Assembly (NCBI GenBank): GCA_003344405.1
Contig: NOWV01000010.1
Coordinates: 372,001 to 436,000 of the forward strand
DNA length: 64,000 bases
Origin: Trichoplax sp. H2
Lineage: Eukaryota; Placozoa; Uniplacotomia; Trichoplacea
Reading direction: 5' to 3'
Notes under the pieces: model-generated
The model's input: only the letters and a program-made list of their open reading frames with translations
Database searches by the model: none
Told to the model about the DNA's origin: nothing
Shown here: positions 13,101 through 26,496 of the stretch, piece after piece
Layout of the letters: each line of letters opens with the position of its first letter
How positions within the stretch are numbered: position 1 is the stretch's first letter
Translations under genes and position numbers: made by a program

Positions 13101-16100
13101 GTTACATTTTCACATGCTAGTTAAACCAGAGTGGTTGTACATAAATATTATTTTTACTTTCGCCCTGATGTCAATGTATCAACGAGCATATTAACCAGCG
13201 TATCTTTAGTTGTAGATCCTCCAACATCATACAGTAAACCTAAGCCACTAGACGCCATTTCTTGCGTGATCTCTAAATAGTTACGCCAAAATGAATATTT
13301 AAAGAACTTTTAAATAATCTAATAAAAGTACTCATCATGGCAGCTAGCAGTTACGGTCGATACAATTACGGTATGTTACTATTGCAAAAAAGGCGAAGTA
13401 TTCTCAGATTTTAAAAAATTTTTAAGTATCACTTCGTAGCTAATCCACATTTATCAGTTAGTTAAAGTAGACGGCCGTCAAGCCTATGCATAAAATTAAT
13501 TAGCATTTTAACACAGAAGAAAAATTACATTACAATACATAAATTTGAGCGTAAACAATTATTGTTGAAAAGATAGAATATGCTCATATTACTTACCGTC
13601 ATTTTCTGTTAAGAAATTAATAAAAATTATTTGAATTTTTTGCAACCAATTCTATATTAATTAATGTAAGTTACAAAAATAAAGTTAATAAATACGCTTT
13701 GAGTACATAAAACACAAAGATACTACAAGGAATATTTATGATAATTATGGTTTAAAGAATAAATATTTGGGAATAACGATGCAAACTTTGATAAATTATA
13801 ACCTGTAATTCTGGCATATTGCCAGAATATTTCAATATGGAGAAAAGCCAGATACACGTTGCCTACATAGAAATATCAGTTAATACTTGTGCAGATGTCA
13901 CAGCAAGTTGAACAACTAGATTTGCACTTTCATACTGTATGATGGCTTACTTGACGAATTGTCGGGTTCGGATTGGTTGCATATCGGGTTAGTAACATAT
14001 CTAGTAACCATCTCATCAATTCTGAATCATATTGATTAGGTTCGCGTATACTATCGGCAAGTCGGTAGAAATGGCGTTAATCGGTTTTTAATTTTCTAGA
14101 TTATTAGCTGGCTCAAAATTGGTTATCATTATAACGTACGTTTTAGAGCTAATAAGGTTACATTGAAGAGCTGAGGAGATATGTCTAGCTGTAATTAGTG
14201 ACAGCGCTTTGCCGATTGTAAATAATAAGTCAATTTGTTGGCCCTGCAGTAATACCAGAACAAAGTTGCAATTAAACAATAACAAAAGTTAGTGTAGTTT
14301 AGCAAGATTCCTGTTATTAGAATTACGTGTATCTTACTTTACTTTCCGTTAGCATTGTTTCAATGAGCTCTTTAAGTTTAGGAAAATGAGGGTCACCAAC
14401 TGGAAGATGGCCAATCGTAATATAAAGATTTTCCTTTACCTGTGGTGATACATTTAAAGCTTCTGATTACTTCAAGTTGAGACCATGAATACAATGTAAT
14501 AAATCAGGACCTTTTTATCTTTGGATTTCTGCAATCGAGTTTGTAACCTCTTGGCAATTGAACTTTTACTGAGATCATTATCGGATTCATCCGGTAAAGG
14601 TAGTGGTTTAATAGACCCCATCTCGGTTAGAATAGTACAGGCAGTATTGACAAAAACGGCTTGCGAATCAGCTAACCTAATTGCTAAAGTGACAAGATAT
14701 CCAAATTTATCAAAAATTTTTATCAGTGTAGTAGCAGTCAACACGCGTACAACATTTACGATAAATATCAATGAGATTTGAAGGTCATCATAATGCCATA
14801 TTAACCTATATGATGAAGTATCTCCTTCGCTAGCATATTTTCATTTTGTGAGTCAAAGACTACTTTACAATTTAAATCAGAGGTAAAGAATGTTCTGTAA
14901 ACTAAACAGAATCCGGCAGAGGCAAAGGATCCATGTTGGACCTCAAATGACTGTATAAAATTGATTTGAAATAATTTAATAACAATTAGTAACTATTGTG
15001 GAAGTTACAAATTTCAGTATATAAATAAATTACACAAGCCTTGTTAATCGTTTAATTTACAATTACCATTAAAATTAATTTGAGCTTACGTGATAATTAG
15101 ATTTCTCAAGTAATTCTCGAACTTGTGTAATATATTTTACGCTGTCTTGTGAAGCTAGTATCATCCCATAGAGTCTACTCGCGAACAATCGGCAGTCATC
15201 AGAAACCCCATTTACGAAAGCCTAAATCATTCAGTGCAGAAAGTAGTAATATTCTCCGTGTTATAAGCTACATTGCACATTATAAAGTGGTGTACATGAT
15301 GGTTAAATTACTAAGCTACTCTCATTCAGCTAGCAACCTTTTTAGTGTTTTTTACCTGAATTTTACTATTCCATTTACCATTCATCAATCTAACATGTAA
15401 GCGAATAGGATCAGCATTGATTGCTTCTAATAAGCAGTACAATCCAACTTTATGTAAATTGGAACCTAAAATAATACAGCTAGTTAATTATTATAAATGA
15501 ATACATATTACGATTCTACACGAAACCTCAATTAATACTATAGGCATACGTTACCTCCAGCGGGACTTAAAGACTCATAGGCTAACGAGAAATATTCATC
15601 AATAATAGATTCTGTTTTGTGATAATGTGTTAGCATTGTTAGTATCAAGTAATGTTGTCTAAGCAATTTAACCACGAATATAAGAGAAGTAGTAATTAAA
15701 ATTCTGTCAGTTAATTATTAATTTCTACCTTTGTTGAATTGATTGGAGCCATAAATCTGTAGATGTCGATCTAACAATTCCAAAAAAGGTATTGACTGTA
15801 AAGCATCTTCCGGAATATCATCTTGACTTTCAAGTAGACATCTCCGAGTATATGTTAATAACTAGGCAAAATGCAAATTACGCTGGTGATAATTCTGCAC
15901 ATATACTATGGCAGTCAAACAATTTAATAAAATTGAAGTGAAGGTTATTATCAGCTACTTAGCAGTAACTCTACTTGCATTAAAGGGTGACAAAATTTAA
16001 CGACATGATTTAATTCACATTAAACAAAAAGACTACTAAAATAAGTAAGCAAAAAGCAAGTAAATATAGAGTCCTAAAAAATTTAACTTTAAAATTGTAG

Positions 16101-19100
16101 TACGAAAAATATGAATCACAGTTCGTTAAATACGTGCACAAAAGATTATAAGAGATATGCTATCCACCATACAGATAAATAATTACTACAGTATTTATCC
16201 ACAATACGATAATAAAATTGTTATCGCAATCATTTTTTATATCAAAATTCATCTAAAGTGACACTCAATAAATTGGGAATTCGCGTTAATGACAAAAAAA
16301 TTATTCAATTTCATACCTCCATAAGAATTGCTGGAGAAAATGGCAATATTCCGCTTTCTGTTTTAAAGCAGCGAGGGTTATTGGTGCTTAATCTTGTTTC
16401 CATCTAAATTTAATTGTCAGAATTTTACATAGACGCATACTTTTTTGATCACACGCGTCTGCAAATAGTTTGACTCGTGAAAGGCGTTTGTACCTGTTGT
16501 CTCACATATTGTAAAAGCTTTATAAATGATGGAAACTTGTAATCTGGTGTTGAATTTGAGTCGGAAATATTTGAAGCGCTTGTTAATCCTAATCCACGTT
16601 TAGCTTCTTCTCGAATTTCTTCATTGCTAAGGGGCGATATTAGCGAGAAAAAGATAATTTACTACAATGAGTGATCAAGATTTTACAGGCTGGGAGTTGA
16701 TCTAGAAGTTGCAGTGTCCAATATAGTTACTCGAAATTTTATATTCCTGAAGCTTATAAAATTACCTATCAGCGGAAGCCAATATACAAACATAACGTGA
16801 AGTCACATTGTCAGTCGGAAATATAATATTTGCTAGCCTAACAGATAACAACCTACACGGCAATATTGTCTAAAATGGCAGAGAAACGAAACCATTCTTA
16901 TAATGATTATAGTAATATCCATATTAAGCTTTCTTGGTAAATAGAAGAGTAAAAGAGTATCTATTCATTTTGTACAGAAGCAACAGCTAGCTGTCTTACT
17001 TCTGAGAAATATCAAGCAAACTTACATGTTCTACATATTGAAGTAGTAAATTCTCTAACATGGTTGTATCTGTTTCTGATACCGATTTGTAACAGGAAGC
17101 CATATCAATTAGAGCATCGCGCAAAGCAGATTTTGAATCTGCGTCTTCCTGAAGAGCAAAGTTTAAGTGATATAGTATATATTGCATATGCTAGAGAACC
17201 TTTAAGATAAGTAACGAGCTCCTTCGATTACCTCAGTTAGCGCATTGAAAAACTGCACAACAATACCAACGTCTTTGGCGAACATATTTGGTAATCGCCT
17301 AATTAAAAATTAGATATAAAATTAACGCTATAATCTGATTGAAAACAGCAGTAGCTGTTAAGATCATTTTAAAATGTTACAATAAATACATCGTACTTTG
17401 ATAAATATCCGCAATTATGGTACGACAGCTGACGTAGAATAGATTCCTATGATTTAAAATGAAAGAGACAAAGTGATTACAGTTGCAGGTTATTATATTC
17501 ATGTTTATAATTATAGGATATGTTGGTAAGGATAGCAAACCTTTTCACTACTGATTAACTTCTTGAGTGAAGAAAACAATATAGGACCCATAATCTTTAT
17601 TTTAGTATTTGATGATCTAAAACAAATTTTATACGTTTTAGTATGGATATGTCGTTAAGGATGCGAAAATAGTATGCTATGATTATTTGGCGTTTACTGT
17701 CGAAATTTTTACGCGCTTACTTCTTACAAACATGACCCATAAACTGCAAAGCAAAAGTTTTGAGCCGTTGTGTAGTAGTAGGTGCATTCAATGCATCAAA
17801 AATGACTTGCATGCAAGGCGGAAATTCATCACCAGCTTTATTAGATTTTATCAATAGTGGTATTATGAGCAGCTTAACTCGATTATTTGCAGGAATTCTT
17901 TGCTCCTCAGGTTTAATTATCGTCTGAGTCTAAACAATAAAATACAACTTAGCAAATAAGGAATACGGCATTCGTGTTATAATCATATACACAATAATAC
18001 GTCAAAATCTGTAAGAGGAATTCGCAGACACCTACTTTTGAAAGTGTTTTCATCGATGACCCCAAATAGAGCTGGTACAAGATAGTTATAAGCTGAGCAG
18101 ATTCCCAATCGATCGAACTTGTATTATAACAGCAGTTTTTTAATTAATAATATGTATGTACAATAATTTGCTACATCAGTATCATTTTCAAGAATGCTGA
18201 GATGAAACTCGGCTAATTATACAGTATTGCTGTACAATTAGCAGAGTTTCTTCTACCCTATCCTATTCTCTATAGTATTAATGCTAACTATTGATGTAGT
18301 TTCATTGAATCAATCATTATACAGTATCTACTTATAGTTGTGTAGCCTTAATACTTGTAGAATGCAATGTCTCATATGACTACCTTTGCCTTTTTGTAAG
18401 TTCATTTGAGCCCAGATTTGATATACTAAAAGACAAGAATGTTTATTGCTCTGTACTATTTAGATGGTCAATCAATGAATAAAAGTAATCCCAATCAAAG
18501 TTACATTCTACCTCCATCGGGCATCACCAGATGCTATTATAAGGTGAGGAGCAATTGCTGTCTCAGTGAAAAGATCAGTTGCCAGAAATTTAAGGATTCC
18601 TAGCTTCATCTGCAATGTTGGTAATAAAGTGCGAAGACATTCATATTCAAATTAATGCATACCGTTAGATGTATATGCTTGAGAAAAAGAATAAACTACC
18701 TTTTCTAATTGATCAGGATTTATACCACCTTCTGGAATAATTCGTTTTATACTTGCGGCACTAAGGCAAGGTGCTCCTTCTAACTTGGCTAAGTCGATTT
18801 GAGGACTACAGCGTTATTATGAATAGAAGAAAAGATTTTACAACCCCATACGTACTTCAATAAAGTAAAGTTCTGGGTAACCGTTACAAATGAAGTAATT
18901 CACCTATAAGGCATAGAGAGAAGGTCTAAGAGATACTGTAGGAGAGAGCTTCCAGTATTACTTAGCTTGTTATCAGCAATACCGATCATTCGACGTAGTT
19001 CCTCAACAGAGTACTTTTCCTTCAATTCACTGAAAAGTGGAACTATTAACTGAAAAACTCTGTCGAGAATAAATAACAGGATAAATTAGTAGAGGAATGA

Positions 19101-20764
19101 AACAAATTTAATTTTAGAGTTCCGATCTGGCTTAGCTATTTTCAAGAAATATACTGCTAAATTTACTGATACTTAGGATTTTCTATATAAAATTTACCGA
19201 TCTTGCTGCGCTGCAGTTTTGCTAGTGATACATTCAAAAAGTCTAGGTACTATCTGTAACTGGTCAGCCAAACTTAATCTTGTAAAGCCCATTTTTAAAT
19301 ATACCGTAGTAAAGTTCTAATAAAATAAGATAATATTTCATATTACTCTTATGTATTAGCATGTGAAAGCGATAATGTAGTAATTACTTTACTTTATGGA
19401 TACCATGATTAATTATCATTTTTATTATTGTTATGGCTAACTCTTGTTGAATTACCTGGACGAACGATGGGGTAGCATCATCCTATTGACAAGCATTATT
19501 ATATGAAGGGCATAAATTAGAAAATGGAAGTAATTTTTTAATTAAGAGTATAATGTATGGGTCAAGTAATAATAATATTACTACACTAGTATCAAATATC
19601 ATTATACTACTTCATATAGTACTATCTCCATTAAATGTAGCTGGTCGTTATACTGTGTCATATTGCTCTACTGTACATTACGTATACAAGAAAAGTTACC
19701 AATTTAAATATTCTATATTGAATGCTAAACAGGCGTAAACGCTATTTATACTAACGGTAAACAGTTATACTAGGAAAACTATTAATGCTATATACCTGAA
19801 ATTGATCCAATAAAGCATCAAGAGGTAATTTGATATCAGTTTGGTTGCGAATACGTTTATTGACATGATTCAGTAATTCCAAGACCTATTCATGTAAATA
19901 ATTCGCTAGACTCATCTATAGTAAATCGAGCTTGATGCAATTTGAAAACAGTAGGCTAATATTAAAGTCCATATTTTAAGACAAAGTTGTGCCTTGAACT
20001 AGTACTATATACAACATTAACAGTATCTACAAGGAAAAGGTAGTATAATGTATACACTTTGTTATTTATTGCACTTGCATTCTACCACTTTGCAAGATGT
20101 ACGGGTCGTATACTTGTATGTGTGCCTCAGTACTACTGATCAAACTAATACGACAAACTAACATTGTGCACAAGCAATTTTCGCACGAGTATCATGAAGT
20201 GTAAAAATCAGCATGCTTCGGAGTAACAAACGTCTACAGAACTGTAGATGGTAGTAATCTAATGTGACTGCGGCTTTCAGTTTTATCGCAATAGAGGGTA
20301 AATAAATACTACTAATAGTTGCCTCATTTCTCTAGAAATACGCATACATAGCAATCCTTACCTTCTTTCGAACATCTTCATCAGGATGGCTTAATTTTAG
20401 TAGGATCGAAGGCAAAAATTTATGTAACTCTTTTTCCAGCTGCTCATCTTTCTCAGCTAATCCAAAGCGTAACAATAACCGTTCTAACAATTCTAGCCAT
20501 AATCAACATTATAGCATTGGAATTAATCAAATTTTTCATTGAAATTCGAATGAATCAAATTTTTCTACCTATCTATTCAACCAAAACAACCTTTCACTGA
20601 TAACATTAACTGTCATTGTAACTCCCGAAATAAAGGCATATATAATTATACAAGACTATTGCTACATTCAAAGGAAGTAATAGGAGATGTGGACATATTA
20701 GAACACAAATTCGCCATGATGACTAAAATAATTTCATACCTAAATTGGCGGCCACGTCAGTCAT
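7148..20764 (-). CDS. ECPAS: ECM29 proteasome adaptor and scaffold (multi-exon)
   Basis: Large HEAT-repeat protein that binds the 26S proteasome, links regulatory and core particles, and tethers proteasomes to other compartments. Many short minus-strand exons translate collinearly with vertebrate ECM29. The start at 20764-20762 (MTDVAANL) splices to [18 protein letters not shown] and [18 protein letters not shown] near 20.4 kb. Then come [18 protein letters not shown] (19.85 kb), [18 protein letters not shown] (19.3 kb), [11 protein letters not shown] (18.6 kb), [17 protein letters not shown] (17.1 kb), [15 protein letters not shown] (14.6 kb) and [13 protein letters not shown] (14.2 kb). The most conserved block is [18 protein letters not shown]...[16 protein letters not shown] (12.8 kb), followed by [10 protein letters not shown] (9.3 kb), [12 protein letters not shown] (8.5 kb) and the C-terminus at 7148. 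The gene has dozens of exons with introns mostly of 60-400 nt. Boundaries were not resolved for every exon. A GTAC-palindrome cluster lies just upstream of the start. Confidence 0.93.
18204..18250 (-). other. 21-bp near-perfect hairpin in an ECM29 intron
   Basis: The 21-nt arms 18204-18224 and 18230-18250 are reverse complements except at two positions, with a 5-nt loop. In RNA of the ECM29 sense strand one of the two differences becomes a G-U wobble. The hairpin lies between coding segments near 18.05 and 18.4 kb. Confidence 0.75.
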
Positions 20765-20815
20765 TTTGATAAATGAAGCTGCGTTTTGCTGATGCACGGT
20801 GTATTCAGCAAAACT

Positions 20816-20965
20816 ACAGGACTGTACAGTACATTTTGTATTGCATCGTACAGTACAGTATTGTACTGTACGGTATAATTAATTATTGAAACCCAGTACA
20901 GTACCTATTGACATATTCGTAAGGTACTGTACAACCTGTACTGCAGGTTTGAATCTGTGCATCAG
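20816..20965. promoter_or_regulatory. GTAC-palindrome cluster upstream of ECM29
   Basis: Repeated TACAGTAC/GTACTGTAC words occur here (for example ACAGTACAGTATTGTACTGT near 20850), beginning about 50 bp upstream of the ECM29 start codon. Its placement matches the blocks at RPS28/ATG10, ASNSD1/GET3 and RADX, so a promoter role is inferred, not shown. Confidence 0.5.
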
Positions 20966-21078
20966 ATCTCCATAGTACAGTGCGTATCTTATACGCCTCT
21001 ATTGTGACCTATGCATACATATACAGCAGCAGGGACTACTAAGTGTTAGGAGAGAAAAACGTTTTCTCTTAGTAGGCA

Positions 21079-21275
21079 ATTATGATATGGTCGATGGACA
21101 GTATGACAATCCAAGATTCTAGGATTGTCGAAAGTTTCGAGATTAACTTGTAACAACTGGTTTAGTTTAATAAAAAACAACATACTTGAGCTAACAGCAT
21201 TACAAGTCAACCTCGAAATTTTTGATAATCCTAGAAGTAGATGGTCATACCTCGGGAATTGACCATATATCATGC
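21079..21275. repeat. foldback (imperfect inverted repeat) element
   Basis: Arms of about 76 bp (about 21079-21154 and 21199-21275) are imperfect reverse complements around a spacer of about 45 bp. The best-matched inner part reads CTAGGATT(G/A)TC(G/A)AAA(G/A)TTTCGAG outward from 21119 and, in reverse, from 21235. No coding content. It resembles a foldback or MITE-type element; no target duplication was identified. Confidence 0.6.
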
Positions 21276-22348
21276 AACAACCTTACCGTAAGATTTAGTT
21301 GTCCATGACTTTAGTCTACCGTCAATAGAAGTACTGCACAAAATTACTAGTGACCACGCTTATACGAATGTTATTATATATTAATTATGAATCATTATAC
21401 GTACTTATCCATCCATTCTTTTATAACGGAGGCTTACGAAACTAAATTCATCTACGTATTAAGATTCACATTCACCAGTTGATTGTATACTGTACAACTT
21501 ACGACGTTACAAACTACTTTCCGATTATAAAGCGATATGCTATTATTAACAATCCAATACTAAAGCCATACGTAAATCCGCTTCGGAATTATATAAATGC
21601 ACATGGCCATAAACATTGATTACATTATCGGTTATTTCATATTTTCGATAATCGTAATCAAAAATCTACTAACACTACGAATACTTGATCAGCTTCATCA
21701 CCGATACGGTTACTGATAACTCAACGAAATACATGCGACAATTTAATAAGGGTTATGTAAAGTTGCTATATGATAGCTCTGACTGATTAATTCATAGAAA
21801 TCAGAAGGTAAGATCAAAATATTTTAGACACCGATGAACGAGGGTTAGTATTGACTGTTTTTATTCAATGACGAATTAATGGTTAAGATCATCCAATCGT
21901 CCGAGAAAACTTCATATTTACTTCGAATTAGTACTGTACAGCTTGGACTACAAATAGATGCCCTACAATGAAGGAGAGATGGAAATAAAAGTTAATATGA
22001 TTGTATACGGTTAATTTATATTTCAGAAATTAGCTTGAAAATAGAGTATTTAATTTCGTAACATTTCGGGCTATTCTGTCATTCGTAGTTATCAATCATG
22101 CAGTTATGAAACTATCTTTTAAGACCTAAAGGTATAAATATCTTTAAGCAATGATAAAGCCCCAGAACGCCTCTTTTTAACATTCCTTATCAATTTTATG
22201 GTATACTGTGTATCAAATACTATTAATCAACAGTCACTCAGGGTAAGAAACTACCGAAATCATTCTGCTTGAGTTAGTATAGTATAATCTGCTGTTACCT
22301 TGCATACAATGTAAAGTAATGCAACAAATACAATCTATCCAAACAAAC

Positions 22349-23546
<1,198 letters not shown>

Positions 23547-23890
23547 CGTTATACTATCAAGCAGCACAGCCGATGATCAGCAGAGAAGAAGAGGCTTCCA
23601 CACGTGCGAAAATCTCCGTATGAAGAAAAACTGCATCGTATCTGCCCATGCGTGAAAAATGATGGTACTATACCACGATGGCCATAACCGTCATAAGTGT
23701 ACCAGCACAGTTTATGGCCACTGTTTTGTCCTATAAGGTACAATTACTGTATTCCTACGCATACGCCACTGTTGCGTGTAGTGTAGATCTTTGTACATTC
23801 GCCCATTAGGTATATCGTAGCTAGCTTAATATCGCCGGCCGTAGTGACCAGTGACCACTAACCACTGACCAGTGTTACCTACTTTACTTG

Positions 23891-23960
23891 ACCATACCGT
23901 ACCATACCGTACCATACCGTACCATACCGTACCATACCGTACCGTACCGTGCCGTAGCGT
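23891..23960 (+). repeat. 10-bp tandem repeat (ACCATACCGT)5
   Basis: Five exact, uninterrupted copies of ACCATACCGT occupy 23891-23940. A degenerate tail of ACCGT/GCCGT units follows to about 23960. It lies about 350 bp upstream of the RPS28 start codon. Confidence 0.97.
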
Positions 23961-23997
23961 CCATCACTCCAAAGCTCGAATCGAATCATTTGATACT

Positions 23998-24780
23998 ACA
24001 GTACAGTACTGTACAGTACAGTACAATATTCCTGTTGATGCACTACTGCGTTAGCCTGTTAGTTATATTTTTTCCCAGTTAAAGTACTGTACAGCGTCAT
24101 TAATTTCAAAAATACTAGTGCAAACTCCCGTCGCTTTGCTGACGGTTTACGATAATGTGCTCATTTAACAGATAGTATTACCATTTGTCGTAGACCTGTC
24201 AGAGGTTCAGTAATTTTATACCGTGTACTGTGTACTGTATGCTGTACAGTACAAATGCACGGTACAGCACTACAATACTGTACTGTACTGTACTGTACAG
24301 TACTGTACTTTTGCTACAGTACTCAGATTGTACTGTACAGTACAGTACTGTAGAACCGAACCGACGAACCACAGTTCACGTTGACGTACTGTAAATCGGT
24401 TCGGAACCGAACCTCTGACAGGTCTATACAGATCACTGTAGATTATTCTTATACTGTACCGCACAGTATTGCACAGTACTGTACTGTACTTTTATTAAAA
24501 TACTATACTGTACAGTGTACAGTGTACAGTACAGTGGTACAGTATCGAAACGAAAATAATACTAGTGTGCAGTACTGTACAGTACTGTACGTAATATTCC
24601 ACTGTACTGTACAGTACCATCAGTATACTGTACAGTACTGTACAAATTGCAGTTAGAAATGCACAACGTCTCAAAGATTCATGAGACGTTAACATGGCTA
24701 ATACTGTACTGTACTGTACTGTACTGTACAGTGTACTGTACTGTACACTGTACAGCGTTACAGTATTTATTAGTTTATAC
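23998..24780. repeat. dense GTACTGTAC/TACAGTAC palindrome array
   Basis: The words GTACTGTAC, GTACAGTAC and CAGTGTACAGT repeat many times, notably at 24000-24025, 24270-24350, 24470-24535, 24560-24645 and 24705-24760. Units overlap and are self-complementary, so long stretches can pair with themselves. The array is interrupted by unrelated sequence and by the ~90-bp dispersed repeat. Confidence 0.9.
24097..24189 (+). repeat. ~90-bp dispersed repeat, copy 1
   Basis: Matches 61597-61698 from TCATTAATTTCA through TACTAGT(G/A)CAAACTC, CGTCGCTTTGCTGACGG, TTTACGATAATG and ACAGATAGTATTACCATT. The core forms a small hairpin, with CCGTC pairing with GACGG around GCTTTGCT. No coding potential; its nature is unknown. 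Confidence 0.85.
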
Positions 24781-25014
24781 TGAAGTACAGTAGAAGAAGT
24801 CCGTGACAGAGTGACACTACAGTACTGTTGACGTTGGATTACGAGAGATGGTTGCGGTCTTATTCCAGTCTTATAGTTTTTGAATGAATTAATTTAATTT
24901 AATCGCCTCCCCTTTTTCAATTTACCTATCCACAGACATGAATATATAGAGTACTCATTTTACTCTTTATGAAAGTATAAACTGTATGTGTGGGTCTATA
25001 ATAGATATGACAAG

Positions 25015-25689
25015 ATGGTTTTAGAAGGTAGAATTACTAAAGAAGAATTTAACGACTTGGTTCTCACGCTGATCGAAAAGTCCCAACAATTGCACGATGA
25101 ATGGGAAAGGATCGAACATGTTTGTGGTGATAAAGTCATTTATTATTTATGCAAAAGAAATTACTATCGATTAGTTAACCCAACAAGGGTATCATCCAAC
25201 AATAATGCTATCTTGGATGATGATACCGATGATGACGAAGCAAATGATATCTTACAAAATTGTAGTACAATTGAACCTGAAGATAACAACTGCTGCAATA
25301 GTCTTGCACAAGCGCCTAATAGCCAAAATCACCAACAAGTTTATCATGTTTATGAATATCATATCGTTTATAGTCCGGCTTATTCCGTGCCAGTGTTATA
25401 TTTTGACCCAAAAACAACCGATGGAAGAAGATTAGCTTTAGAAGAAATTTGGAACACCGTCAATTTAGAATATGCACAAAGTGTTAAGTATGATGCTTGG
25501 TCTTTCATAAGTCAACAAGAACACCCTTTGCTGGGTAGAGTTTTTTACTTTATTCATCCTTGTCACACGTCAAATTTCATGCAAATCATCACTGGAAAAG
25601 GATCGAATGAAAAACTTTATTTATGCACATGGCTATCTGCAGTCGGCCCTGTTATCGGTTTACAATTGTCCCCATCATATTTCCTGTAA
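25015..25689 (+). CDS. ATG10: ATG10, E2-like enzyme of the ATG12 conjugation system
   Basis: ATG10 receives ATG12 from ATG7 as a thioester and passes it to a lysine of ATG5, a step in autophagosome formation. The 224-residue product matches the family in order: an N-terminal helix (ITKEEFNDLVLTLIEKSQQL), an acidic variable loop (DDDTDDDEA, residues ~68-75), then YEYHIVYSPAYSVPVLYF, IWNTV, WSFISQQEHPLLGRVFYFIH and PCHTSNFM. Cys183 in HPCHTSN is the catalytic position. SWL-like TWLSAVGPVIGL follows. I chose the ATG at 25015: it has an A at -3 and G at +4, it aligns with the human start, and the frame upstream opens only with GTG. The gene is a single exon, unlike its neighbours, and is divergent from RPS28. 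Confidence 0.93.
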   Translation: MVLEGRITKEEFNDLVLTLIEKSQQLHDEWERIEHVCGDKVIYYLCKRNYYRLVNPTRVSSNNNAILDDDTDDDEANDILQNCSTIEPEDNNCCNSLAQAPNSQNHQQVYHVYEYHIVYSPAYSVPVLYFDPKTTDGRRLALEEIWNTVNLEYAQSVKYDAWSFISQQEHPLLGRVFYFIHPCHTSNFMQIITGKGSNEKLYLCTWLSAVGPVIGLQLSPSYFL

Positions 25690-26496
25690 ATATTGTAACA
25701 AAGTCGTGACAAATGTGATATACGCATACCTGTACAGTAAGGTAATCATCGATTACTCTAGTAGTGCCTTACGTGGTACCAACTGATAGCTAATTTGTTA
25801 CAATTTCACAGCTCTTTGCTTTCATATAAAAAGAACAGTATTCAACCCCATTATATTTGAGTTTCATACTATGTACTGTACTCATAATGATATGTCCTGT
25901 ACAAAGTAGTTATAGTATTATTATGCACATAAACTTGCACGATACGATGATGGAGAACGTAATATATTTATTTATTTTTATATAAAATTGAAATGTTATA
26001 ATCGCAGTACATAAGATTTATAAGCATTTTATAGAATATAAAACAAGTTATGCCATTGTACATTAAATGTTGTAGTATATTTAATATATAGGGTATATAT
26101 TTGTATACTTCATAGTCTTCCTGAGTGCTTGAGCTTGGCATAAGATGAATAGTTAAGATAAGAATCAATGTAAAACTGTATGGTAATATGAGACTTGACG
26201 TTAAATTTAGCCTATAATGGAGAATCACTCTGAGATGCTCAATAACCAGAATGTAGCAATTTTAGTAGTTGTGGTAATATCCAATACCACTTTACATAGA
26301 TACTTCATATACAGTATTGTCCAGTTATAAAATTAATCGAACATGACAGAATTACTTAATGCTATATAGATGTTGCATATAGACATTATAATCCTAATAA
26401 TGAAAGATTTAATACTATCTAGAAATGAATAAATATAAAAATTGTATTGACGACTAAAATCTATACAAACTATATTATACAACAAGGAAATTCAAA
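25690..26496. other. convergent intergenic between ATG10 and ASNSD1
   Basis: No gene was recognised. Both flanking genes end here, so it should hold two 3' untranslated regions. An AT-rich ATATATTTATTTATTTTTAT stretch near 25960 is the clearest feature. Confidence 0.45.

Larger units (their letters stand above)
20765..22348. other. intergenic between ECM29 5' end and RPS28 3' end
   Basis: No gene was recognised. It contains a GTAC-palindrome cluster at the ECM29 end and a foldback repeat at 21079-21275, both listed separately. The remainder is AT-rich sequence without a convincing frame. Confidence 0.5.
23547..25014. promoter_or_regulatory. divergent RPS28/ATG10 intergenic block
   Basis: This region lies between two head-to-head genes and holds, from left to right, a 10-bp tandem repeat (23891-23940), part of a ~90-bp dispersed repeat (24097-24189) and a dense array of GTAC palindromes (about 23998-24780). 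Open frames through it (for example 24270-24464 and 24381-24656) are artefacts of the repeat. Promoters of both genes should be at its ends. Confidence 0.55.

Noticed and set aside
24270-24695. Several open frames on both strands through the GTAC array
   Set aside because: Their proteins are strings of YCTVQYCT-type repeats created by the palindromic DNA; no family features, and frames are open on both strands at once.
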